A DNA stretch of 64,000 nt from Alviniconcha marisindica. Lineage: Eukaryota > Mollusca > Gastropoda > Provannidae. Where the stretch lies: positions 252,001 through 316,000 of the forward strand of contig JABMCL010001569.1 in the NCBI GenBank assembly GCA_018857735.1, written 5' to 3'. The notes under the pieces are model-generated. The model made no database searches and had not been told where the DNA came from. It was given only the letters and a program-made list of their open reading frames with translations. Below, piece by piece: positions 42,956 to 62,147 of the stretch; position 1 is the stretch's first letter; the number at the start of each line of letters is the position of its first letter. The translations under genes were made by a program, and so were the position numbers.

Positions 42956-43280
42956 AATTCAGCACAGGTGCTCTGAGCCTTGTTTTTTGTTTCAGATTGA
43001 GTCAAAGTTGAAGGGCTTTAGATTAACCCAGAATCCTTTTTGCGTATTCATGTTCAGACTATTTGCTGGTAAACTGGCTCTTGCAGCCTTCTGTGCTCAT
43101 AGGCAGTCTGCACCAGTGACGTCACAGACTGAATCAAAATGACAGCACTCATGTCGTGCTCAGTGTGACTTTCAAACGTCGATTTTGAACAAACTAAGGC
43201 CCTAAATTGAGCACAAATCATTGTGAGTGTATTTTTTGGGGTTCCATTCCTATTGATAGGACCTTTGATGTGTCTTTTTC

Positions 43281-43282
<2 letters not shown>

Positions 43283-43311
<29 letters not shown>
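43283..43311 (+). repeat. 29-G run
   Basis: Uninterrupted G tract downstream of the NMT stop codon; potential G-quadruplex if transcribed. Confidence 0.95.
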
Positions 43312-45641
43312 ATGTGTCCTTGGTTTAGTGCCCCTTTAAGTGTTAATTATCAAAACTTCCATAGTTTTGTGACCATTTATTTTTCAGTGCTGCATGAAAT
43401 GTACTTTTTTTTTAAAGTGTTGAAGGAAATATTCCTGGGAATGTGGAATCTTTAGGCTTGTGCATGAACATGTATTATTGCTTCACAAGTACATGCCATA
43501 AGTATATATATATATATAAATGTGTAAAATGTGGACATTTTGAAGTGAGTATATTCTTCCTTTGAGTTGAAGTAGTGCACAAAGTTTTGTCCATTTGTGA
43601 AACAACTTCAAGCGAAGTGACATATACACCGTGCACGCTTCACAGATGCAACCTCCTCCACACAGCTTTTTCTGTCCTGGATCAACTCCTCAGCCCAGTG
43701 CACCTTTTGGTTAATACTTTCAGGTGGGTTGGGGGGCAGGGGGTGTCATCCAAATGCATCTTCAGACCAACTCTGAAGCCAGCTACAGTTTTAATCCTTT
43801 CCTTGTGTAATATTGTGGCTGAGAAATTTACAGGGAAGAGTCCAAACTTGATATTGGAATGATCTGGGAATTTATTTATTTTTATAGTAAATTCCTCTAG
43901 GTTTTAATTTGATAATATGTTTTTCATTCTCTCATTATTCTCTGTATCTTATTATAGCAGAATCTCTTGTGTTCCAACAAAGTTGCAGCATCTCGGAAAA
44001 GTCCTCCCACCCTACCCACCTACCCAGCTAAAAGCAAGACGAATAAAATTAAAACACCGTCTGATGTTTAGAGAATAAGTATTCTAATTTTGGAGCGCAA
44101 GATTTATTTTGATCTGGGGCATTATTTCCACTTCTTGTTTTTCATTGGCCATTCAGATTTGTCCCTCAAACTGCGCTCGGAAGACAGCGGCCGATGGAGC
44201 AACGTGTAGCCATAGAATATTTAACCATTAGTGAGACCCTGAGAGGGTCCTTGTCGGTTCTTGGGCCAAGTTGCACTTTGTTTTCATTCCTCCATGTGAA
44301 CTTAACAATGCTCTCAGAGCTGGGTGAGATTTTTTTTGAATGTGTGCAACTTTTTCGTATCTGCACGTTGAATGCATGCTTTCACTGCATGTGACTTTTC
44401 TGCATCTGCACGGTGAATGCATGCTCGTGCCACATCCTTGCTGTTCAGACCGCTGCATGCTGACCTCAGAAGTTTGACCTTGCCACATCAGAGAGGTTAC
44501 TATGGCTGAAAGCGTCCCTGGCCCAGGGAAGTGAAAGCATCTGACTTGACTGAAACCCTGCGGTCAAGCAGATACATAGCACAGTGTCTGTGACCTTGTA
44601 TAGTCTTCTTGACGTTGCCGGACACCTGATGAAATGGTGCTTGATTAGGAATTGCGCATCACGATCAGAGAAGTACTGTTTAATAAATTTAAAAAAGGAC
44701 ATCTCAAAGCTGATGTGAGATGTTGAATTTCCTCCCCTTTCCTGTTTTGTTTTCTTGCGACATGTACACATTGGTGTTAACTTAAGAGCTTGTGTATGCA
44801 GTTTTTAATGATTTTTTTAAAATTTGTGTTCTTTTTGGAATGAAATATTTTTGTGACAGAGTGTTGACTGCCCTTTCTAGATGGTTAACAGTAAACAGGA
44901 AAACAAAGAAGACGGAGAGAAAAATTTGAGATGATATGAAGTTTGAATGTTTCTTGTTTCACATGTAAGCATGTCTTTTAAAAATGATAACATTGATTTG
45001 CTGTATTTTATGAGTACATCCGGTCAAAATGTGGTGGATGTTGGAAGTGGATAGACTTGAACTTATGAATGGATGTGCATTTTAGCGTGTGTCTATGGTG
45101 TTTTCCCTTTCAGTGAACAGATGTTGCCTTGACAGTCTATTTTTTCATTCAGATCAGGATGTTTTAACAATAGATGTTTTTGCTTGTGGTTGCTATTCAC
45201 CGCGAAGCTGCCCGATTGCTGTTCTGCCTATGTTTTGTTTCATATTATTAACACATTTCTTTATATGTACTGCCATCTCATTTAGTTTATTCCACTATTG
45301 AAAACTTCAGTTTGAATGTCAAACATTTTTCTTTTTTGTACTCTCTCTGCATCTTTTTTGTGACATGTCTGTTGTTGCTGTTTTCTGTTAAAAATAAATA
45401 AATATATATATATTTTTTTAATAGTGTTACAATATTACTGTTACAGTGTTAGGATTTATTTTATTTTATTTTTTATCAGTACTAGTTACTAGTTTTGATA
45501 ATAAAATGGTAGGATTCCAAGTCTTTTTAGGTGAAGGGGGGTGGCTGAGTGGGAGCCACTGACTCCCTCCCCTCTTTCCAACCAGTGCTACCCCCTTCCA
45601 CCACTGCCTGTGTGACCCCCTCCCCTGCACCTTCAGTGCAT

Positions 45642-45660
45642 CCCCCCCCCCCCCCCCCCC
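45642..45660 (+). repeat. 19-C run in C-rich DNA
   Basis: Uninterrupted C tract within a locally C/T-rich stretch, 45540-45700. Confidence 0.9.
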
Positions 45661-46568
45661 ACATTGCTGGGGACCAGTGCTCCCTCCCCCCTTCCAATAT
45701 TTTATATTTTTATAACTGATCTTCTGAAATAAAAAACAACAACAACAACTGAATAAGCTGTCAGGAAACAGATGAATAAAATGGAGAGGTCATCAGCAGT
45801 TCTGATATAGCAAACCCGTGAGTGCAACGGTTTCATTCTTTCACTTTTCCATGTGCTCTGTCTGTTTGGTTGCTGAGAGAAAGAAGACGGAAGGGATGTG
45901 AATGTCTTTTGCATTAGCATTTCTCTCTGCATGTCTGTCCTCGAGTTTTGATTTGTGTATATATATATACATGTGCGTATGCTGAAGAATCCATGTTTTG
46001 TTTACTCTGCAACCATTTTGTATTGCATCTGCTGAAAACAAACATTTAAGTTGTATATTCATTGACCTTTGTTTTTTGTCAGGTAGTTTGGTAAGGGGGA
46101 AAGTTGTCAGTTGAGTATGTGTTCTGTGTGTACACAAAGTGGATATTTTAGGAAGATGAGAGGTTAAAGATCAGTCTGTGACCTTGGACATATCAATTTA
46201 AAAAAAAAAATCCCCTTCTAATTCCATACAATCAGCTGCTTCACACTATCACAATAAAGTTGGAAACACCACTTCCTGCACAGAACATACTTTTTTTCCC
46301 AAAGCCTGTCTGGTAAACTGTTTATGTTTCAATATTCAAATGCATAATATGATGACAGATGACACTGCTTTTAGCAACCTGTACTAAGATGCAAGGTGTC
46401 TTTTACTAGTTTTAGTAGCCCATTTGTGTAACCCACTTATTGCAAAACCCTTAGCAAAACAAATCCACTGAACCTCTTGTGTTAGAGTGATCAGCAGTTT
46501 TTGTTCTCAGCTCTTTCTCCACACGTAGGACAGCATGTGACATAGTTATAGTACACAGTATGTTCAGT

Positions 46569-46835
46569 TCAGTTCAAGATGGTGTCTAGCTGCTTGGAAA
46601 AGCCCATAATGCCCTCCACCCAGTCTCTGAGAAGTTTCCACAGTGTTGCCTTTGAATCAGTTCCAATGTTCGTCTGATTGATGATGGCCCTCTCTTGTCC
46701 TTTCAAGGAAGATTGTCGAGTGCTTCCTCTTTCAACATCTCTCCTCCAGGTGATCGGTGCCCACAGATAGTGTCTCAAGCTCCTCAGCACTTCAGATCTT
46801 CTGAGAAGCAAGCCACTTGTGAGGGTTGTTTTCCC
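46569..46835 (-). mobile_element. Non-LTR retrotransposon 3' scrap (region after RNase H)
   Basis: The minus-strand frame reads LLRRSEVLRSLRHYLWAP, ERGSTRQSSLKGQERAIINQ, TNIGTDSKATLWKLLRDWVE and GIMGFS. The plus-strand copy at 56640-56965 reads LERSEMLRSLRHNLWAQSQG with the same following blocks, where RNase H-like residues precede it. Both are truncated. Confidence 0.7.
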
Positions 46836-48689
46836 GCCAATGTATCTGCTTTATGGCAAATTACTTCTGAATATAACTCTTTAAATAATACAGAGGATAC
46901 TTAGGACATGTTTGCAGGCAGCAGTACACCATGTTGCTGGTCTTCTGTGCTTTTGTGAATTCTCCTGAGGAGCAGTTTTCAGAATGGCTGTTTCTGGCTA
47001 GCTAAAACATCTTTGAGACCAAATTTGTTGAAAGGAAAGGACACCAGCAATACAGTTCTTTTGAGAAGGGAAAAAAGCTTAGGCAGTATTGATTGCCTTG
47101 GGCATGTTCTTCCATTAATTTGTACAATCTGGGAGGATTATTGACTCAAAGAAAAATGTGAATCCGCAGCGGTGAGTGTTGGGCCAACGTTAACTCTGTG
47201 TTAGTTGTGTATATATTCTAAGCCTGACCTGTGCCCAGTGTTATTATTTTTAATTGGCAGATCTGTTGGTGACCCTTTTAGATGGATCACATAAAACAGC
47301 CAGTTTTGTAATCTTCGCCATTCCCGCCATTAAAAAAATGCTGCCTTTCACCCCTCATCAATGTCGCTTTATTTGTCCAGTGTTTACAATTTACAGCATT
47401 TTTTTCTTGTCAAAGAATTGGCCCAGTAAACATCGTAATTATTTATTATTGCTGTAGGCTAATGTTCTGCTGCTTTAAGATGAATTTAGGCCAAGTTTTG
47501 TTTCATGTACAAAGTCGAAGTTGTTAAAAGGCAATGCCAATAATTTTTCAAAGCACGTTTTTGTTGTTGTTGCTGCTGTTAATGTTGTTGTTAGGTCTCT
47601 TTGAATTTTGAATGTGAATTACATAATATGCAAAGCATTTCACCTGATTCAGGATTATGTAGGAAAAGTAAGTGGAAACAAATTTCTTCTTTTTGTCACT
47701 ACTGTCAGTGTGTCTGCGGCATGACTATTCTGTTGTTCCTCAAAGGGCAATTGGATACCTGTTATGAATTGTTAGTATTTTCCCAATTGTGATGTGGTAG
47801 GGCTTTCATTTGTTATACCTACCCCCATCCTCCCTCCTGCAATAGAAACTTGACTGGTTTGCCTCTGATCATTTCCTTGCGAGGACCGCATAGTTTATTG
47901 TTTCATGCGCACTCTCAAACCATCCCATGCCTTCAGTCGATTTCAAGGTAACAGCAGACAACAAAACAAAGTGGAAAATTTTGTTTCTTCAGTAAGCTCT
48001 GGAACTAAAGATGCACTGCACTGTTGTTGCAGGCTTGATGAATGCATACACAGGATCAGCTACGTATGTGTACGCAGAACCTTTTTGCGATCTTGACCTT
48101 TACTGAAGGGGGTGAAGGTTGCGTAGCATTTCTTCTAAAAATTCAAAGGTGTGTGTCCAGGCCTTGCTGTGAGAGGGTTTGTTATTGTTTGTGTGACCAT
48201 AGGACTGTTTTGATGACATGAAACATACACAGCATTTTTTCAGGGGGTGGGGGTTGGTCCTCAACCTTGACACTTTGCCTGTCAGGCTCACCAGCCTCCT
48301 CACTGCTTGCTGATTCTCTGTATTTTAGAATGTCAGAATTTTTAGCCATGGATATCAACATTGGCAACATTGTTGTAACTTTCTCTTTTTTTTAACTGAC
48401 ATTTTTGATAAGTTCACTTGAGCTCCTTTGGAGAGATCCCTTCAAGTGTGACTTGCACTGCAAGCTTATTGTGTGAGTTTTACGTATGACTCTGTCTCGA
48501 GTGCTCATCGCTACAGCATTATCCCTCCATGGTGTATGATGCATCACTTTTGACCAGTGGTTCAGTTAGCATGGCTTTTGGGGTCATAAATTTTGTCCGC
48601 TTTGTCTTTGTCATAAGAAAATGTTCACAGAGAATATGTGAGAATTGAAACTTGATTTTTTTTTTAAATTCTTGCTCCAAGGGGTGTCT

Positions 48690-49420
48690 CGAAGTTATGC
48701 CTCACGTTACGTAATGTGGTGTGTATCAAAATCGTGACTTGTGACATGCACCAAAGTTATGACCTGTGTTGCTTGTGACATGTGTCCAAGTTAAACTCAA
48801 TATACCACTTTAGTTTGTGTCAAGGCGCTACCTTGTGTTCCATGTGGTACGTATCAAGGCGATGCCTTGTGTTTTATGTGGTACGTATCAAGGCGATACC
48901 ATGTGTGCCATGTGGTATGCATCAAGGCGATGCCATGCATCCCATGTGACATACTTTTAGATGCTCAGTGTTCCATGTGGTACGCATCAAGGCAATACCT
49001 GGTGTTCTACGTGGTATGCATCAAGGCTGTTCCATGTGATATGCATCAAAGTGACGCCTTGTGTTCTACATGCACATGGAGGTGATGCCTCATGTTTCAT
49101 GTTGTATCCATCAAGGTGACGCCTTACGTTCCACATGGAACACCTGGATGTGATGCTGTGTGTTCCATGTGGTATGCGTGAAGGCGATACCGTGTGTGCC
49201 ATGTGGTACACATTAAGACGATGCCATGCGTTCCATGTTGTATCCATCAAGGCGATGCCTTACTTTCAGTGTGGAACGCATGCTGCGTGTGGTATGCATC
49301 AAAGCAATGCCCTATGGAACACATGATGCCTTGTGTTCCATGTGGTATGCATTAAGGTGATGCCCCATGTTCTATGTGGTATGCATCAAAGTGATGCCGT
49401 GTGTTCCAGAGGGTGTGTAT
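48690..49420. repeat. 33-34-bp minisatellite, downstream of NMT
   Basis: About 20 diverged units around GTGTTCCATGTGGTATGCAT plus CAAGGCGATGCC. Unit length varies and copies are degenerate. Confidence 0.85.
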
Positions 49421-49744
49421 AGTACTTGAAGGTGACTGAGGCAAGTGTTTCTTGAGGCTACAGTGGAGGGGGACACTTGTGATACATGTAGCTGATGATA
49501 ATGATGTGACTGATGAGGTGTTGCATGTGTTGTTCGGTCTGTATTTTTAGTTTGATAATAAACCTCCATAAATGCATCCTGCTGTCTTAGAGTGCCTTGC
49601 CGTACTTGCTTTTTACATATATTCATGAAATAATTATTGGTGTTCAGATGGCCTTGTAATGCTTCAGCTTTCATGATGGTTGTTTTTATCAAGCACATGT
49701 TGATGCAGCAGCCCCAGCAGTGTAATTGTGACTGAAACAGCCCA

Positions 49745-50060
49745 CTTTGATCCTACCTGAAGTCATATATAACGATAATGTATTCTTTTATGTGCTATAT
49801 TTCCAAATTGGAGCACATAGCCCAATACAAACCAAAGAACAAAACAGTCAAAACAGGCGTCTGTGAGCATGCATTCATGCACACACACACACCACAACAC
49901 AACACAGTCAGTAGGATAGCTTGAAGAGGCGAGATTTCAAAGATGTATGTGTGTTTAATGATCTAACTTTGCGAGGAAGGCTGTTTCAGAAAGATGGTGT
50001 AGCATAAGAAAAAGATCTCTGACCAAGTGAGTGCATGTGCACATAGGGTGCACGTGCAGC
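49745..50060. repeat. Dispersed repeat containing a CA tract
   Basis: CGATAATGTATTCTTTTATG, GCACATAGCCCAATACAA, then a CA tract, then GAAGAGGCGAGATTTCAAAG, GAGGAAGGCTGTTTCAGAAA and AAGATCTCTGACCAAG. The layout parallels 51715-52020 (counterparts AAAGCGCCTGTCTCACGGGA, GAGTTTTAAGAACTGATTT and TGTGTTCCAGAGTGTTGG), a repeat type common in marine invertebrates. Confidence 0.5.
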
Positions 50061-50503
50061 TATTGATAAATACATGCATGTTTTTGTTTTTGGTGGGATA
50101 CTGGGTGTGTGAAAAAGACCCCCCCCCCCCCCAACCTTTCTTGAAAGAAAAGTTATAGCTGACATTTATACAACAAGTGATTGGCCCTTTTCTGCCCACC
50201 TGGTTGATTCTAATCAACTGTGATATTAAAACACACACACACACACACAAGACTTGACTTAAACCTAAAAGTAAACAACTCTTTGAATTAACCAGTTTCA
50301 AAGAATCTGGGTCGGTCACCCTGGTCATGTCAATAGTTGCACATCTTTTTCTCTGGGTGGCAATTTAGCTAGGCTCATGTGAAACCTTCATGATGATTAT
50401 GGGCCTAGAAAAAAGTTGTTCTAGTCCCATGGACTTGGTTTTCTAGTCCCATCCCAAATGTGATAACACAACCATCTCACAATGCATGTATACGCGCGCG
50501 AGT

Positions 50504-50505
<2 letters not shown>

Positions 50506-50591
<86 letters not shown>

Positions 50592-50594
50592 ACC
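50506..50594. repeat. (CA)n with a short CT tract in the middle
   Basis: CA runs at about 50506-50550 and 50569-50592 separated by a CTCTCTCTCT tract. Confidence 0.95.
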
Positions 50595-50889
50595 TCTTTC
50601 CCTCACCAACAAACATACAAAGGCAGTATTGGTAGTATCACAAGATCAATTCTGCCATCAAGGCAATGATGCTGTAGTCAACATTCTGAAATCGGCCGGA
50701 CAGGTTTTGAGAACAAACTGCTTATGGACCAAACACATCTGGCTCAGTTTGTGTGAATAATGTCAGTAACCAGAACAGCAGGGGAAAAATAAGAAAAAAA
50801 ATTGAGCAAAAAATTTCCCCTTGCATTCTTTGATAAGCCCAGCTCTCCAAACAGTACAGTGACTGCAAGATGGTGCTTTGTTCTTTCTT

Positions 50890-51300
50890 CTCGACTGCCA
50901 CTACACTGAGAGTCCAGCCTGCAAGATGAATGTGGCCATCTTCTCCAGTTTCTCATGGCTGCCGGAGAAATTGGTGTGTAGCTGCACTGCTGTTGGCCAC
51001 ACATTTTGTCTTGCTGTCTGCAGAAGCGGGCATCTCTGCATCACATGTTTGGCCGTCTGGTCTTCAAGACTGCAGCTGGTGATGGTGCCAGCTTCATTTT
51101 CCTGAACATGTGGGTGTTGAGTCAGTTGTGGCATGTGCGTAGTCTCATGACCACAACCTGCTGCCACCGGTCGAGGAAGTGGAAGTCATCCCTCTCAGTT
51201 CGTTGCCTCAGGGCTGCTCCGATGAGGGTCTTGGAAGTGCAAAGTACAGTTACTCCCATGTGACCCTTCTATGTCCAACCAGACAGAACGCAGATCCAGC
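50890..51300 (-). mobile_element. Non-LTR retrotransposon 3' end (post-RNase H region), different family
   Basis: The minus strand reads, with frameshifts, IGAALRQRTERDDFHFLDRW, HMPQLTQHPHVQENEAG, SLEDQTAKHVMQRCPLLQTA, RQNVWPTAVQLHT, ELEKMATFILQAGL and a stop. The pattern EDQT..HV.QRCPL..R.. is typical of mollusc LINE ORF2 ends. It lies about 80 bp below the RBM48 stop codon, on the same strand. Confidence 0.75.
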
Positions 51301-51381
51301 TGCAATTCTTCCCTGCATGATTATAACCTTGGCGGATGCTGCCTTAGATTCCAGTGTTGGAGCTGAAGGCAGGAGTGGATG

Positions 51382-58062
<6,681 letters not shown>

Positions 58063-58396
58063 CTTACATGGCCAAAGTTTGGTGGTGACTTCAAGTATAA
58101 CTGTGGTCTGTTGTGTAAAACCAAAGACTGTTCTGCTGCGCAATCTTTGGTAAGGCTAAGAACAGACACAACGTCAAAACACGCGAAAACCTCGAGTCGA
58201 AAGGGAAAGCAATCACACGAAACGAAGGGAAACCACTCCTGTGCTTCATCGACAATTCGCTGGTCTGCAACAACAATACATTTCTTACGAAATTGCCCCG
58301 TTGATTGTTGAAGTTACAACAAAGCCACGGCTACGCGCGAAGCACAGAAACAAGCAATCCACATGCCCAAGATTCGACGCGGAAGAAAACTGCAAG
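58063..58396. promoter_or_regulatory. Two-way promoter region between RBM48 and DCAKD
   Basis: 334 bp separate the two start codons. CpG-rich relative to its surroundings (GCTACGCGCGAAGC, TTCGACGCGGAAG) with CTGCTGCGCAATC. No TATA box seen. A shared promoter is inferred from layout. Confidence 0.5.
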
Positions 58397-61300
58397 ATGT
58401 TTTTGGTTGGCCTGACGGGCGGGATCGCCACAGGAAAGAGCACTGCTTCGAACATGTTCAGGATGTTGGGGGCGCCTGTTATTGACGCGGACCAGATTGC
58501 AAGAGATGGTAACACTAACAGTAACACTGTAACAGTTAACTTCTTCCTCATTTCCTTGTCAAATCTGGCACAACACCTTCATACGCTATTTTGGGGTCTG
58601 GAACAAAACGTTGCCGAGACGAACAATTCTGCCTGAAGTGATTAAAAAAAAAAAAAAAAAAAAAATTATTTTTTATTTTTAACCTGGCCCCCTGTTAAAA
58701 ATTCATTAAAATGTTGTTACACTTAAATTGTTTTTTAAAATCATATTGCTTGATAAACAACGTTTGTGAAATTGAAAACTACAAAACTAAAGATATTGTT
58801 GAAAAAGGTGCAGTACTTAAGATCTTGTCACAGAATTTATTCTTTAAATTCCAGCTCAAACTCAAAGCTTTATTTTATATATTTAAGAAATTAGGTACAT
58901 TAAAAATCAGTATCCTGTACATCACAACAGATCTACACATTCATGATTCACGAATGAACTAATGTAATAACTGTATTTATTTGTTGCTGTTTGTTTTGCT
59001 TTTGTTTTCATCCATGTATACCCCAAGCTCCCCTAACCCCATCTCGACCCAAACCCAACTGCAGCACTGTAAATAAAATTTCTGTTCACCACTCCAGTCT
59101 CAAGCCTAACACAACACAGTCTGCAAAATTAAGTTCACACTGAGACACCAGACTTTCCAGTCATGCAGTATACATAGCTTTCCAGTGTATGATTCTATGA
59201 AGTTTCCTACAAAACAAAAGAGAAAGAAGAAACTTGAAGTTCAACATGAAACAACTTGTTGCAAAATAAATACCTTTGTAACATCAACATGACAAAAGAC
59301 TGGCATTAGTACCAAGGTGGAGGGCCTCACACTGTCACATAGGCAGTGTTGTGAACAGGGAAGAGATTGCTAACTAGTAACCATACATACTGTGGGATAC
59401 TTTAACTTTAACAGTTTAAGCTGTCAGATGCCCAGGGCATGATGCTGACTGGTCACTGATACTGATGGTGATGAATTTTTCACAGGCTAAGAGTCTTACT
59501 AAGAGACTGTGGAGTAAACAGGAGGAGATACAATGGAATTTAAGTTATGGTTGGGTCTTGTCGATACAATATAATGCACATGCACACATGCATGCACGCA
59601 CGCACATATGCATGCTCGCGCACGCACACACACACACACACACACAAGTTTACCATCTGACTCACCCTGTCACTTAAAAATATTCATTGCACATCACAAT
59701 AAACAAACATCCCAATATGAATAAGTAAAAACAAAACAAAACAAAAACATAAAGCACACATTACCATCTGCCACATTTGATTGTGTGTTTCGGCACATCA
59801 CAATAAACAAACATCCCAATATGAACAAGTAAAAACAAAACAAAACAAAAACATAAAGCACACATTACCATCTGCCACATTTGATTGTGTGTTTCAGTGG
59901 TGAAGCCTGGCAAACCAGCATGGAAGAAGATCAAGGAGCAGTTTGGGGAGGGGGTGTTTCTGGAGAACGGGCAGCTGGATAGAGAGGAGATGGGACGACT
60001 GGTCTTCTCTGACGCCAGCAAACGCAAACAGCTGAACGCCATCACCCATCCTGAAATACGCAATGCCATGTTCTGGCAGATTTTCCTCTACTTTCTGAGG
60101 GGTTGGTGGTGCTTGCTGTGCAGAATTAGAATCCACCATTGATTAGTAATAATCTAACATGTTACCATTTTCAAGACCTGTTTGTTCATGAAGTGCACTA
60201 CTACTGTACTACTAGTCTACAGTACTAGTGCTAGTCTACTACAGGCATAAAAATCTGGCAGATTTTCCTCTACTTTCTGAGGGGTTGGTGCTTGCAGTGC
60301 ATTACTAGAAGCTTCCATAATTACCATGTTACTATTTTCAGGACCCTTTTGTGCAGGAAAATTGAAATGCCCTACTATTGTACTAAAGTACTATAGACAT
60401 AGAAAGAAAGAACAAAATTGTCCCTTGTAAGTCCCTTGTAAGTGCTGTTGTAGTGGATTGGGTGTTAACAAATAAACTTTTATAATATCTGTGTGTGTCT
60501 TATGTGTGCAGGTTACCAGTTTGTTGTGCTGGATCTTCCTCTCCTGTTTGAGTCCAGAAACATGATTTCCTTTGTCAGCTACGTGGTGGTGGTTTCTTGG
60601 TAAGTGCATGCTATTTGCCTCTCAGGGATTTCAAAGTACAGTTTCCATTTACTGTGACGTTTTTTTTATGGCCATTGGTCGCGCAGTTGTGGGAAGTTCC
60701 AAAGATTGTGGGGAAGAGAGAGAAACTAAGTAAGTAAACATGGGTGCTTAACGTCCACAGAAACCATAAGGCTTATTAGGAACAGGCAGAGAGAGAAAGA
60801 TCAAGCTTACATATATATATATACCAGATGCTACAATGGACAGGAGATGACACCCCACCCTCGCCATTGGCTTTCCACCCCGAAAATTGGGCTGGATGCC
60901 TGCCCGATTCCATAAATGCTGAGCTGCCTCCATGGAAATTCCACTAACATTACAAATTGATCAGTAAACTTGGTAGCGTGGCTCTGTAGAAATTCCACCA
61001 ACATTAGAAATTGATCAATAAACTGGGTAGCATTGGTCTGTAGACATTAGAAATTGATCTATAAACTGGGTAGCACTAAAAGGGGTGTGTAGAAATTCCA
61101 TTGACATGAATTGATCAGTAATTGGGTAACATGGGTGTGTAGAAATTCCACTGACATTAGAAATTGATCTGTAAACTTGGTAGCATGGGTCGGTAAAAAT
61201 CCCCCACTGATATTGGTAATTGATCAGTAAAATTGGTAGCATGGCTCTGTAAAAATTCCACCAACATTGGAAGTTGGTCAGTAAACTGGGTAGCGTGGGT

Positions 61301-62033
61301 CTGTAGAAATTCCACTGACATTAGAAATTGATCAGTAAACTAGGTAGCACGAGTCTGTCAAAATTCCACTGACATTAGAAATTGATCAGCAAATTGGGTA
61401 GCATGGGTCTGTCAAAATTCCACTGACATTAGAAATTGATTAGTAAACTAGGTAGCATGGGTCTGTAGAAATTCCACTGATATTAGAAATTGATCAGCAA
61501 ACTGGGTAGCATGGGTATGTAGAAATTTTGCTGATGTTAGCAATTGATCAGTAAACTAGGTAGCATGGGTCTGTCAAAATTCCACTGACATTAGAAATTG
61601 ATCGGTAATTGGGTAGCATAGGTCTGTAGAAATTTTGCTGACGTTCGAAATTGATCAGTAGACTGGGTAGCATGGGTCTGTCAAAATTTTGCTGATGTTA
61701 GAAATTGATCAGTAGACTGGGTAGCATAGGTCTGTAGAAATTTTGCTGACATTAGAAATTGGTCAGTAGACTGGGTAGCATGGCACTGCTGCCATTGGCT
61801 TTACTCCAGGGTGATCGAAGGTGGTGGGAAGGGTTTTCAGTTGGGACTATACAGTGTCAAAGCATAACAGAAAGTATAAGATGAATGAAACAGGGATTAC
61901 CTTGTTCTTTGTAGACTCATTGCTGTTGTGCTGGCCTGAGCTTGTCACAGTGTTAGTACAGGAAACAGGCTATTTTACCATCTTTTTGTTCTGTTTTCTT
62001 CAAAAGAAAACACACACACACACACACACACAC

Positions 62034-62079
<46 letters not shown>

Positions 62080-62109
62080 ACACACACACACACTCGCACA
62101 CACACTCTG

Positions 62110-62147
<38 letters not shown>

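Larger units (their letters stand above)
40924..51381. other. NMT 3' UTR and gene-free stretch up to the RBM48 stop codon
   Basis: No conserved coding exon is seen. Candidate poly(A) signals for NMT (AATAAA at 45393, 45397 and 46253; others near 44038 and 49556) cannot be ranked. Annotated separately: a foldback element, a MITE, G and C runs, two LINE scraps, a 33-bp minisatellite and CA microsatellites. Most of 43.4-46.5 kb is plain AT-rich DNA. Confidence 0.6.

Noticed and set aside
58241..58396. In-frame N-terminal extension of DCAKD
   Set aside because: The extension has no similarity to the family, which begins at MFLVGLTGG; it probably reflects 5' UTR without a stop.
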